From: Gliomastix tumulicola
Lineage: Eukaryota; Ascomycota; Sordariomycetes; Hypocreales; Bionectriaceae
Reading direction: 5' to 3'
Length of the DNA: 64,000 bases
Assembly: GCA_001599755.1 (NCBI GenBank)
Contig: BCHX01000002.1
Location: 5,314,330-5,378,329 of the forward strand
Both the position numbers and the translations under genes were made by a program. Positions within the stretch are counted from its first letter, which is position 1, and the number at the start of each line of letters is the position of its first letter. Shown here piece by piece: positions 54,739 through 64,000 of this stretch. The notes beneath the pieces were generated by a model. That model saw only the letters and a program-made list of their open reading frames with translations. It was not told the DNA's origin and searched no databases.

Positions 54739-55329
54739 ATGCCTCCTCATGTCAAACCCGATGCCAGAGCCTCGGCACTTTGGGCGAGAGGCGAATCCGA
54801 GAGGGACGAGGCCGCTCATTTATCTGCTACAGCTACCACCCTCGTTGACGAGTCGCCTACACTCGTCTATCGCGAAAACAACGAAGCTGCTACAGTGACC
54901 GTTGTATCACAGAGCGACGACGGCGGTGGAGGAGGAGGAGTCACGCTCAGCGCCGGTGCTATCGCCGGCATTGTCATTGGATCCATCGTTGGATTCCTCA
55001 TTCTTCTCTGGCTGGTTCGATCGTGCCTTAACCTGGGCGCGCCGCCCCGCGAGAGAGAGTCCTGGTACCGCTACGTCGATCCGGACGAGAAGCACCATCA
55101 CCACGGGAGCAGTCACCATCATCATGCCCGTCGCAGCTACGACAAGCACAGATCCAGCAGCGGAAGAAGAAGGTCCTCGAGCCTGCCTGTGCCCTCCCCT
55201 GTCGTGATCGTTGATGACGGGCAGCATCACCAGCCTCATCGTCACCATGCGCGGAGGAGCAGTCGGGGAAATGCGTACTACTACCCTCAGGATACGTCTC
55301 GCGGCAGGAGATCGAGTAGGGAATATTGA
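54739..55329 (+). CDS. Single-pass membrane protein with His/Arg/Ser-rich tail
   Basis: Single exon, 196 residues. An N-terminal polar part ends in a G6 run, then one hydrophobic helix (AGAIAGIVIGSIVGFLILLWLV, about 73-93), then a basic tail with HHHHGSSHHHH and repeated R-S-S-S-x-R motifs, ending in SRGRRSSREY. The small-residue-rich start of the helix and basic flank after it predict a lumenal or outside N terminus and cytosolic tail. No signal peptide. Similar short proteins with a GAIAGIVIGS-type helix are widespread in ascomycetes, with no assigned role. The antisense frame is a shadow. Confidence 0.75.
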   Translation: MPPHVKPDARASALWARGESERDEAAHLSATATTLVDESPTLVYRENNEAATVTVVSQSDDGGGGGGVTLSAGAIAGIVIGSIVGFLILLWLVRSCLNLGAPPRERESWYRYVDPDEKHHHHGSSHHHHARRSYDKHRSSSGRRRSSSLPVPSPVVIVDDGQHHQPHRHHARRSSRGNAYYYPQDTSRGRRSSREY

Positions 55330-55667
55330 AGCGGGAAGATGTCCAAGCTACAAATTCCAAGACGAAGGCTGGTTGAAGCGGGCGGAGGGAGGATGGGACT
55401 ACTGGAGTGTCACTCTCGGGTGCATGGCGCATAATGATTTAGACCGATACAGTTCCTGTAGGGTATTTGATACTTTTATGGCAGTAATGATGAAGATTAA
55501 CGACAAGAAGTATCTGTGTTAGAAAAAAAAAGAAATTCAAATGAAGCTATAGTTCGTGTATTGATACCAAAGCAGATACATTCAACTACTCATTATGCTT
55601 CCGATGCAGAAGAAATCGTCGTGAAAACGGATTGCAAAACTGAGATGTAAAGTCGTCGCGGTAGCTA
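55330..55667. other. Convergent spacer
   Basis: About 340 bases of AT-rich 3' flanks, with an A9 run at about 55523-55531. No gene seen. Confidence 0.5.
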
Positions 55668-57434
55668 TTAAAGGTTAAGGAACCTGTTTTCGACGATGTC
55701 CAAAGCAGACGAGTACTATGTAGGATAGTTGAAAGTCAGTCCTCGCTCAAAGAACGGCGTCGCTTAAACTTACGGCATTGTTCAAGCTCTCAACCAGCCT
55801 CCGCTTCTGGATGATCCTCTCTTTGATCGCCGTGAAGCGCTTCTGATGCATCCCCTCCTCCCATTCAGAGGGGGTCGACCCGTCGAGACTGCGCGTGAAG
55901 CTTAGGATGGCGTCCAGCTCGCGAAGAGTCTCGTCGACGAAGTCCTCGAAGACGAGCAGAGTCTGAAGGGCCCAGAGGTATTTCTTCGCGTGCTTGGACC
56001 TCTCTTCTTTCGAGAGCGCGTTTTGCTGCCACTCTTTATCTAAGATCACCGTGCTCTGGGTATCATGTTAGAGGGCAGCTTGATGGAATCTTCTGCACTG
56101 TCCAACTTACAGGGAGGCTGATCTCCTCGTCCAAGTGGACCAGCACCTTCTCCCACTTCCACCATATGTGGCGGAGGTTGTTGGTCAGCCATTGACTGGC
56201 CGATCGGTCAAGCCCCGACTGGGGCGTCATCATGGCGCCGTACGTCGCTGCGATGGACGTGCCGGGGCGCCAGTCGTTCTTGACAAAGGCAAAGGTGAGC
56301 TTCTGCTCGCGGATGAACCGCTGATTCGGGCCTTCGGTGCCGAAGATGCCGCTCGGGGAGAGGGGGCTCTGATTCTGAGCTGGCTTTTCTGGCGAGAGCG
56401 AGAAGTAGGACACTGACACGGATCCCACCTATACAGCATTTACGTGAGCATAGGTAAAGGGCGATTCATAAGTAGAAGGCGGCGAATAAATGCCTTACCA
56501 TGACTATGTCGGTCTGAATCTCCGTCCTGGAGAAGCAATGGGCATCGTAGTGGAACCTGTCCCTGGTATCGGTGCTCAGGTGTCGTCGCAGCGACGCGTA
56601 GAGGGAGGAGTAGTCGTGGGTTGGGTCCTTTGGGGCAGTGAGAAGAACAGCCGCAAGGGCGCTGGGAGTGAACGCTTGGATGATGCTGGCAGGCACGTCA
56701 GCCGAGAAGAGAAGGGGTGGTCATGGAGGGAAGTACATGTGGCGTCCGAAAGCCGAGGTGACTGATCTCTGTCCTTGCATCAGCGACGTATCAACCAAAA
56801 CACACTATATCCCGACCTACCTCCTTTGTGACATCCGGCAAGGGATTGGGTGCCAAGTCCCCGGGCGAGGGAATCTTGCACCCCAGCTCCTCGGAGCCGT
56901 CTTCGATTGGAATGCCACTGTCCATGACATAGAAAGCAGGTTTGTCATCTGGTCTGGTGTCCGTGAAGTCTGCAAAGTCTTGCAGCACCTCGTTCTCGAT
57001 AAACTTCACAGCAGGGTCATTCGCGTCGATCTTGTATTCGGCTATGTTGAGCATGAGCAAGCTGTCCAGGTACGAGGGAGCTGGAAGGAAGACATACGCC
57101 TCCAGTCATTGTCACATCCCGGACTGCCGCGCCGCTCCTCGATCCTCTCCTTGAGGAGGCTGTCGCTCCAGCCTGGAGCCCACTCGGCTGGCATAGAAAG
57201 TGATGAGATGTCAAAGTCCGCAGGGAAGCGCTTCCAATCGCGCTGAGGACCGCCGACGCGGTTCTTGCACGATGCCTTGCTGCCGCTTCCTTCGTCGCTC
57301 TTGGTCGTCTTCACGTCGTGGTCATCTTGGAGGCCGTGGAGGGTGCGCAGAATCGCCAGCTGGCTTTTCTGCTGCTGCTCGAATTGGGAAATCAATTCCG
57401 CAGCCTTTTCTTTGTCCACCGTAGGGGAGGACAT
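55668..57434 (-). CDS. Hypothetical protein, seven exons
   Basis: Exons 57434-57098, 57041-56821, 56768-56737, 56685-56499, 56428-56111, 56055-55774 and 55715-55668. All junctions have GT-AG sites and keep phase, giving 474 residues. N-terminal coiled-coil-like part (KEKAAELISQFEQQQKSQLAIL), then a mixed alpha/beta middle (AFYVMDSGIPIEDGSEE, IIQAFTPSALAAVLLTAPKD, SVSVSYFSLSPEKPAQ). A long helical C-terminal half carries WWKWEKVLVHLDEEISLP, KKYLWALQTLLVFEDFVDET and LVESLNNAYSSALDIVENRF. The helical half resembles the soluble part of fungal CorA-like proteins, but no membrane helices follow. No catalytic motif recognised; function unknown. Exon 3 is only 32 bases. Confidence 0.72.
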
Positions 57435-57937
57435 TGTGCTGAAGTCTGGATGATTGGTTGCTTGATTGATTGATATTGTGTCAAAGTCAAGGAGGAGAAA
57501 TTAACGAGGACGGGCGACACTGGCTATTTATACTTGGGGGCATCTCCAGGCTTCCATGGAGGGTGAGTCAGATGCCTAACTTTTGAGGGGCATGTAAGGC
57601 ATTCTGCCAATGGATGCGCGTGCTGATCAGGCGAAATGCGAACTACACCCGCCTTTGGTGACGCTGGCTAACGCCTGTGCCACAATCGTGGCGAAGCCAA
57701 GAACATCAACTGACGACATAGTTGCAATTATAAAGAGGAAGTTATTGGCTACCCATCTTAGTGTGAGATTGGTTGCTATTGCCATATAGTCAATATTTCA
57801 TCTTTACACACCTGGTGCTAGAGTTGACTGTGTCAAGCAATGAAAGCTTCTGCCTCGTTTTCGGACATAAAGATACCATCCTTATCGCTATACCAGGTTT
57901 TCTTATACTGTCGTGTACGATTAGCCATCCCTTGCTA
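57435..57937. other. Spacer between minus-strand genes
   Basis: About 500 bases, including a GATT repeat at about 57463-57472 just upstream of the hypothetical gene. No gene seen. Confidence 0.5.
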
Positions 57938-59063
57938 TCACGGCTCGTATACGAACTCATCCACAAGCCGTGTAGCCTCTCGGCCGAGGCCAAAGGCGTG
58001 CATGTAGCCGCCAATTGTAGTTCCGTATGCGTGAACCACCTTCTGTCCACTGCTGGTGGTCTCCCTCTCGACCCTCACCTCGGGCAGTCTCAGGGGTCGG
58101 ATACCCTGGCAGTCGGTTATCACGGTGTAGTCGTCTGGGTTGCTTGAAGTGAAGACATCGGGCAAGTTGAGGTTGGCCCTCTTGGTGAGCTGTAATGACG
58201 TCTCATTAGCCACAGTCCTAATAAAATCAAATGCTTTCGTCGAGACCTACATCCGCGCGGCTGGCCTCCTTAGACAGCGGCTTGTTGTCCACGGGCTCAG
58301 TGATACCCCCAAGTACAGCGGTGCCGTCTCCCCGGCCGAAGATATAGGTGTACCCAGTCGCAGTCCTGCGGACAAAGCTCTGGTCGTAGTCGGACTTGAC
58401 GAGCGTAGTGTACGTTCGGTCTGTGAGGATCTTGTCATCGAGCACATCCATCAGATCGCGTGAGGCAATGCCTGACGCGTTGACGAGGATATCATGCCCG
58501 AGATCCTGGAGCTCATCGAGCGATTGAACTGTCGAGATGCGCTGGAACTTCACGCCGGATGCTTCGAGCCTGCTGCGCAGCCACGGCAGGAAGACGGACG
58601 GCGTCACCACGAAGCTGGGATACTTCACCGCGACAACCGTCTTCAGGCTCTCGAGAAGCTGGGCCACGTCGAGCACCTCAAAACCCGGTACGCGGTCCTT
58701 GCTCCAAAGCTCCTCCGCCGTGGCCACTCCGACATCGTGCAGGTCCGTCAGCTGAGACACACGCACAGATGAGTCTTGGTGGGAGCTCGCGAGCTTGGTG
58801 AAGTAGGCCAGCGAGTCGAGCTGCATCTTCTCCTCGAGGGGCGTCCCGCCGAGGGGCCACCCAGCCGGCGCAGGCCCACGGACTGGCCCACCGCTGGGAG
58901 GGCTCGTCGCCGGGGAGATCGCGGGCGACGATGGTGACATCGTAGTCTTTGGACAGACGGCTAGCAACAGCGAGGCCGGTGATGCTACAAGGATGTCAGT
59001 ATGCGATTTGTTATAACGAGGTAGATTCACCCACCCTGCTCCAAAGATGGTGACCTTGGTCAT
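57938..59063 (-). pseudogene. D-amino-acid oxidase gene interrupted by a one-base frameshift
   Basis: Exons 59063-59035, 58984-58251 and 58189-57938, with introns of 50 and 61 bases. MTKVTIFGAG and ITGLAVASRLSKDYDVTIVA (FAD-binding Rossmann start) lie in one frame, continuing to RWASPWACAGWVA. From LGGTPLEEKMQLDS onward the protein continues in the next frame, to SFVRRTATGYTYIFGRGDG, the C-terminal LPEVRVERE and GTTIGGYMHAFGLGREATRL. The change of frame falls at a G4 run, 58853-58856 (C4 on the gene strand). Three bases there would keep one frame through about 337 residues, the family length. The enzyme would deaminate D-amino acids with FAD, usually in peroxisomes. True lesion or sequencing error cannot be told; no intron explains it. 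Confidence 0.75.
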
Positions 59064-59472
59064 TGTGTTAGAGGTAGACTTGGCCTTGGTGAATCGAGAT
59101 CCTGGAGTGTCGTTGGTGAGGAGACAGACCACGTATAATTGATTCTGCTACCATGGACCTATATACAGAGGAGTGACAGCTCTACCGCTGACAACCCCTG
59201 CTACACGCTCACCCCTTCGTCTTCTCCTGCCTTAGTTTTACGAAGCACCCATCCCGTGACGACCTCCAGTGGACTCCAACTTCAGGGGCCACCACCCTAC
59301 AGCTGTGAACCCCCGCCGTCGAAGCTACCCGGCCAAAAGCAGGCAGTGATCACTGATAAATCTCACACAGTCCAGAACCAATCTGACAGGCATTAGCCTC
59401 CCCCACTTGCACTAACAACGACCTTCCATTGTCCCAAGTTCCAACGGGTGCTAAGCTGACGGCGACCCCTTA
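59064..59472. other. Spacer between DAAO and P450
   Basis: About 410 bases; DAAO promoter and P450 3' flank. No gene seen. Confidence 0.5.
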
Positions 59473-61467
59473 CTACCGCTCTTCGAAGGGTCTTGGGGTG
59501 AAGACCAGCGGCAACGGGGCCGATACAAGAGTGAAAGTATCCTGCTTCCCTCCAAGAAATTCCTCTCTCGTGTGCCCCGGCGTAAGAGCAATGTCGTACC
59601 GCGAGAAGAGCTCGCCTACGACACGCCTCACCTCGAGCATCGCCAGTCGTTTGCCAACGCACGCATAAGGGCCTTTTGGTTCGTGCCTCATCAGCAAAAA
59701 AAACCCGGTCCGTTTCTTTCTTCATGCAAGGATATCGCTGCAGCAGTGGGGGAAGGGGCACAGCAAGCACGGCAGGGAATGCAACGCACCAATATTGAAC
59801 GGGATGAAGACAGATTTGTTCTTGATCAGATCCGGGCGGGTGGTCCAGCGTTCAGGGATGAACTCGTCGGGCTGCTCGAAGCTCCGCGCGTCTTTTTTTA
59901 TCCGGCCCTGCAGTGTCAGCGAACGTTTTGGGCTCTTGGGCAATCGCCGAGAAATTTTATCTTATGCACGACGCACCTCGGAAGACGGTGTATGATGGGA
60001 CCTGCACGATGGTATTTCCCGGGATATGCACATCCTTGATAACCATGCCCTCGGGCGGCGTCATGCGCTGGGTTCCCGAGGGGACAGGCGGGTGCAGACG
60101 CATCGTCTCATGAATTACAGCGTCTAGCAGCGGCACAGTCATGAGGTTATCATGTGCCAGGCTCGGCAGCGCATCGAAGGCCTCCTGCAGCTCACGCGCC
60201 GTCTCGGGATGCCACGCCAGCTCGAAGAGGACGTGCGTCAGCGTGGCGGCGACCGAGTCGCTCCCCGCGATGACGATCAGCTGGGCGTCTCCGTGCAGGT
60301 TGTACTGGTCTAGCTGCGTCTTCTGACTCTTGTTGTAAGCTGCCAAGAGCCAGTGGAAGATGTCTGGTTGCTTGGGTTCGTTCTGGGGAGGTGAGAATGC
60401 AGGTCAGCTGACTGTGAGACCAACGTTGCACTGGCCGGTGGTTATCGTATGCTTACCTTGGCGCGCTCGTTGATCTGGTTCTGGATCCAGTTCCAGAACT
60501 GGAGGTAGTGGAAGTTGAGGATCGGGGTCCTTTTGAGGAAGGGGAGGAGCCAGGGGAGGTGGCCAAAGAAGGCGAGGTTGAACATGTCGGCGCGGATGGT
60601 CTTGAAGACGTACGCTTCTTCTCCGTTGCGAACCATGTGTGAGTTCTTGTTGAAGGCAAGGTCTTCCATGACGTCGAAGACGAAGAAGTTGAACCATCGC
60701 GAGACGTTGATGGGCTTGTCGTGGTCTCGCTTGACGACATGGAGGAGGTCGTTGATGGCGTTGGTAATGCGATGGTTGTATCCATTGATGGCTTGAGATG
60801 TGTCAATGTCTTGCACCTGGTCTTTCAGATACGTGTGCCGTACCTTTCGTTGTGAATCCCTGGTCCCAGATCTTGCGACGACGCGCATGCTCTGTCTTGT
60901 CACGAGCCATGAACAGCGGCGTGCGTGGCTCGAGAAGCGTGTACCACGGCCCCTTGTACGTCGGCGACTGCGTGCTGTAGATGGCCTGCACGGCGTCTGG
61001 GTCAGAAATGGACAGCTCCGACGGGCCTGAGAGCGTGAGCAGCAGCATTAATCGGTCTTGAGGCAATGGACAAACTCACCAAGCCTCAGGTAGTCGCCAT
61101 ACTGCGAATGAAGCGTCCGGACCTCCTCAAACAGCTGCATCTTCTTCATGGACCGCGCCGTGATGTAGAAGTTGCTCAGGCGGGCCAGGAACGGCCCCGG
61201 ATAGCCCGACAGGCGGTGGAAGAAAGCCCGGTAGATGAGCATGCTCAGGTAGAGCCCTGCGACATACCATGCTGCCAGACGAGCGACCTCTTGCGTCGTC
61301 GTAGCAAGCAGACTGTTGGAGGCTGCCGCTGCAGTCGCGAAGACCAGAACGTGGCCGACGAAGATGGACGGCGATTTGACATCCCACTCGCCCAAGCGAA
61401 ACACAAACAGATGCGCCGCGACGCCTCCCAGGGCGGCTAAAACGCAGGCTTGATTTGAAAACACCAT
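59473..61467 (-). CDS. Cytochrome P450, tryprostatin-hydroxylase/benzoate-hydroxylase-like
   Basis: Six exons: 61467-61080, 61026-60844, 60791-60457, 60382-59977, 59891-59790 and 59672-59473; all GT-AG and in phase, 537 residues. The N terminus holds three hydrophobic segments (ACVLAALGGVAAHLFVF, FVGHVLVFATAAAA, LAAWYVAGLYLSMLIY) before the proline hinge LSGYPGPFLARLS. Multi-helix N termini like this occur in the fungal group that includes tryprostatin B 6-hydroxylase. Motifs: I-helix VIAGSDSVAAT, ExxR in HETMRLHPPVP, PERW, and haem loop FNIG-PYACVGKRLA split by the last intron (117 bases). ER-bound monooxygenase; substrate unknown. No backbone biosynthetic gene (PKS, NRPS, terpene synthase) is in the window. 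Confidence 0.88.
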
Positions 61468-62520
61468 CTTTAGGTGTCTACTACTGACGGACGATACGTC
61501 TCTACGGAAGCAAAGCCCCGAGTTCGAAGCACCAGCAGCCATCCCTTATTACATTTCGACAGACGACTCATCCCCGTGGCACCGCCGAGAGCACCATGCA
61601 GGGAGCGGGCATGCATGCAGCCCAATCCTCCGTATCGCCAAATCTTCAGTGATTCAGCTGTGCCGCTGCTGGGACTTCTGGATCGCCCCTCACCCCTCGC
61701 TCGATACGGGGGATTTGTCCCAGCTGAGAGAGGGGTTGGCAAGGTTCACTGCTGGCCGTGGAGACCAATCGGACCCTCGTGATTTGATGTCGAGGACTTG
61801 GCGGCAATATCTGACTTCTTTCCATGCTTGGCAAGACGGACGACGATGAGGGACGAGCAGTGAGAGTGCAGAGCTTACGGGTTACTCAGTGCTGCGAGTT
61901 TCGGCGAATGCTGAATGGACTGGCCCGACAGTGTAATTTGGCAATAACCGGCAATATCGGATGCACCCTGTGGCCAGGGCCGTTGCACGGGCGTTCAGTC
62001 TCCTGCATCCCTCAGTACTTTAAGGAACAGCAGCGGGCGGTGAGCAGACAGTCGAGAACGAGACCGTTACAGCATATGCAGCAAGGATCCTAAGCACCTA
62101 ACGTAACTAAAATCAGGCAGAGTCTAAACAGCGTACAACGTACGAAGTGTGCATCTTGAAATGGTGAGTGGGCGGGGGTTCGGTGACAATTATGCGTGGG
62201 GATGTTAGTGCAGGGCACTGTATGCTGTGACTAGGATAACCCGGTTACCCTCATCGAACAGGGACATCACTAGTTCAGGGAAGACCTTCTGCCGTCCTCA
62301 TGTCGATGATCCTTTTTATAATGCTTAGATTTACCACTACTTCAGCCCTCCTCTGTCACTCAGCTAGCTGCAGTCGTCCCAATCTTGACATCGCCTGAAC
62401 CTGCAGAGCGCATCCAGGTGACTACTCTCTGTCCAATCACGAGTCTAGAACCCCGGTTTATATCTACCAAGACCCCTTCGTCGCAGCCCGAACGTCCCGA
62501 CCTGCATCGAACCCGTCGCA
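61468..62520. other. Divergent intergenic region, 1.05 kb
   Basis: P450 promoter and flank of the PRISE-type pseudogene. No ORF with recognisable content. Confidence 0.5.
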
Positions 62521-63603
62521 ATGTCTGCCCAACCAACCGTCCATTCCGAGGGCATCATCCACGGCCTCCCCACGTATCCCGCCTCGGGATCTCTCTCGGC
62601 CAATTAGGAGGAGCTCGACAGGATCAACCATAAGCCACTCATACCCGATATCAAAGACCTGACAGTGGCTGACACAGTGCAGTCACCCTCTTCACCAACT
62701 TCGTCGCAGCCCTCCAGACCGCCAACCTGAACCCCAAGCGCTTCCTCCTCCAGACGGGATCGAAGCACTACGCCTTCTACCTCGGCCCCGCGTCCATCCC
62801 GGCCTTCGAGTCGGATCCCCGCGTGCACATCGACGGCAACTTCTACTACAAGCAGGAGGACGCCCAACGTACATCATCGGCGCCGTGCGTGATGGCGCGC
62901 TGAACCATCTCATCGGCTTTGGCATCTATGCCGCAGTCCAGCGCCGCCTAGGGAAGGCCATCTCGTTCCCTGGTGATTATCGTGTGTGAGACCGCGAGCG
63001 GCGCCAGAGTTCGGGGCTGCTGAATGCGTACTTCCAGGAGTGGGTGGCGTTGAATGAGAATCTAAGCGGTAAGGCGCTGAATATTCATGACGGTGAATCG
63101 TTCACCTGGGGTCGACTTTGGCCGTATCTTGCTCAGTGGTATGGCGTTGAGTGAAACGCGCCCGAGACGGACGAATCCAAGTATCGGTCTATCACGCTGC
63201 AGATCCCAACCACACCTCGGGGGTAAGTGGCATTCGTCTTGAGCTTTGATGTCTACTACTAATGCACGGGACATTTAGGTACGGACCCCAGACGACATTT
63301 AGGTCCACCTTCAGCCTCCTTGAGTGGTCTCTCCAGCCCGAGGTAGAGACGACGTGGAAGGAGATCTCAAAGGAACATCAGCTAGTTCTGGACCCTTTGG
63401 ACCCCAACTACCGCGCCCGCATCTTCTCCTTCTCGGACTCGGCCGTCATCGGGGACGGGCCCATGACCATGAGTCCGCGTATGGCGAGGAAGCACGGTTT
63501 CTTTGGCACGGTCGACTCGTATCAGTCCATCTTTGTCACGTTCCCGGAACTGGGTCGACTGAAGGTCATTCCGCCTCCTGTGGCGGGCGAATACGTCGAG
63601 TAG
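62521..63603 (+). pseudogene. PRISE-type (5-beta-reductase-like) SDR pseudogene
   Basis: Begins like an intact family member (HSEGIIHGLPTYPASGS) but then lacks the whole Rossmann cofactor part and has a stop after SLSAN. Recognisable blocks follow in several frames: VTLFTNFVAALQTANLNPKR and FLLQTGSKHYAFYLGP; then FYYKQEDAQ; after a frame change and a deletion, YIIGAVRDGALNHL and KAISFPGDY followed by TGA; LNAYFQEWVALNENLSG; LWPYLAQWYGVE followed by TGA. A normal-looking splice (GTAAGT at 63222, TAG at 63278) leads to the last exon, 63279-63603, which is open. The order matches fungal PRISE-like NAD(P)-dependent reductases. Multiple independent lesions mean it is not functional. Confidence 0.7.
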
Positions 63604-64000
63604 AGGAACAAGTACAATATCAGCCAAGGGGATTGAGCTTGGTACATCTTCTTTGTTTAATATACATGCAAAGGTGTGCTAGTCTCTCGGTGTCGTCCAA
63701 CGGCCAGTTCTTTGGCAAGACTCCTACCCTCGGCTCTATTCGACTGGATGACGATGCAGGGAAGGAGTTAGTGGGTTGGGAAAGGCCTCGGCTCGACTCT
63801 ATCCAGCTACTCTCCGGATGGCGGATATGTGAGCTGATGAATAAGGTAGTACACAAGTAGAAGGGTATATTAACCTATGCCCAATAGTGTCAACGGTGCG
63901 GTAATTATTTCGTTCTCTCTGAGGTTATGATTGATGCTCCTATCAGCAAGCGAGGTCTGAGCAGAGGATGAAAATAACCCCTTAGTATTTGAGCATTTGG
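63604..64000. other. Right-hand end of window
   Basis: About 400 bases downstream of the pseudogene. Small ORFs only; nothing recognisable. Confidence 0.5.

Noticed and set aside
57081..57097. 17-base intron in the unknown gene, at first read as a frameshift
   Set aside because: The GTATGT donor pairs instead with the ACATAG acceptor at 57042, giving a normal 56-base intron in phase.
57938..63603. Secondary-metabolite cluster around DAAO, P450 and PRISE-type genes
   Set aside because: No PKS, NRPS, terpene synthase or prenyltransferase is present, and two of the three genes are broken.
1..64000. CRISPR arrays, prophage, bacterial operons, intact transposons
   Set aside because: No direct-repeat/spacer array, integrase, transposase, reverse transcriptase or paired terminal repeats were recognised.

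Overview
The window is nuclear DNA of a filamentous ascomycete (Pezizomycotina). The evidence is short introns of about 50-110 bases with GTRNGY-type donors, GC-rich exons between AT-richer spacers, and families largely restricted to these fungi: HET, NACHT/STAND receptors, Pth11-like and CFEM proteins, LysM effectors and subgroup-C chitinases. There are no bacterial operons, rRNAs or convincing tRNAs. Genus and species cannot be fixed from the sequence. A Sordariomycete is my guess, as inference only.

Layout. 1-7.3 kb: two NLR-like genes on the minus strand, a PNP_UDP-NACHT receptor running off the left edge and a HeLo-like-NACHT-ankyrin protein with a Cys-rich insertion and a C-terminal membrane anchor. 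8-21 kb: an F-box-type protein with an internal pentapeptide repeat, a CYP52-like P450, a Pth11-like seven-helix membrane protein, two convergent SDRs and a sugar transporter. 21-31 kb: a dynamic defence-like region. It holds a stand-alone PNP_UDP protein with an Asn/Gly-rich C-terminal motif, a divergent NLR whose first exon encodes a matching motif, a decayed ankyrin tail, a catalytically degenerate RNase III-like gene, a GH3 relic and a large protein with a dsRNA-binding-type N terminus. 31-46.6 kb: mostly secreted or surface proteins (CFEM-GPI, four-LysM effector, DUF7136-like, LysM/hevein/GH18 chitinase, duplicated Cys-domain protein), with an F420-type reductase and a HET protein between them. 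47-57 kb: a second F-box-type protein, a trypsin, a branched-chain aminotransferase divergent from a tautomerase, a one-helix His-rich protein and an unknown seven-exon gene. 58-64 kb: a D-amino-acid oxidase broken by one base, a second P450 and a PRISE-type reductase pseudogene.

How the genes may work together. The strongest candidate system is the head-to-head pair at 21.2-25.2 kb. The PNP_UDP protein ends in F-N-x6-N-V-M-A-G-x2-F-x2-G-T-x-T-F-N. The NLR transcribed away from it begins with F-N-x6-N-L-I-A-G-x2-L-x2-G-S-x-M-I-N. The two align without gaps over 24 residues. This is the arrangement known from fungal amyloid signalling (NWD2/HET-S type), where an NLR N-terminal motif templates the same fold in an effector. 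Here the effector domain would be a nucleoside-phosphorylase-like enzyme. A second theme is chitin handling: a LysM effector close to a subgroup-C-type chitinase. Exon boundaries were worked out by hand from splice signals and reading-frame phase; no database search was possible.
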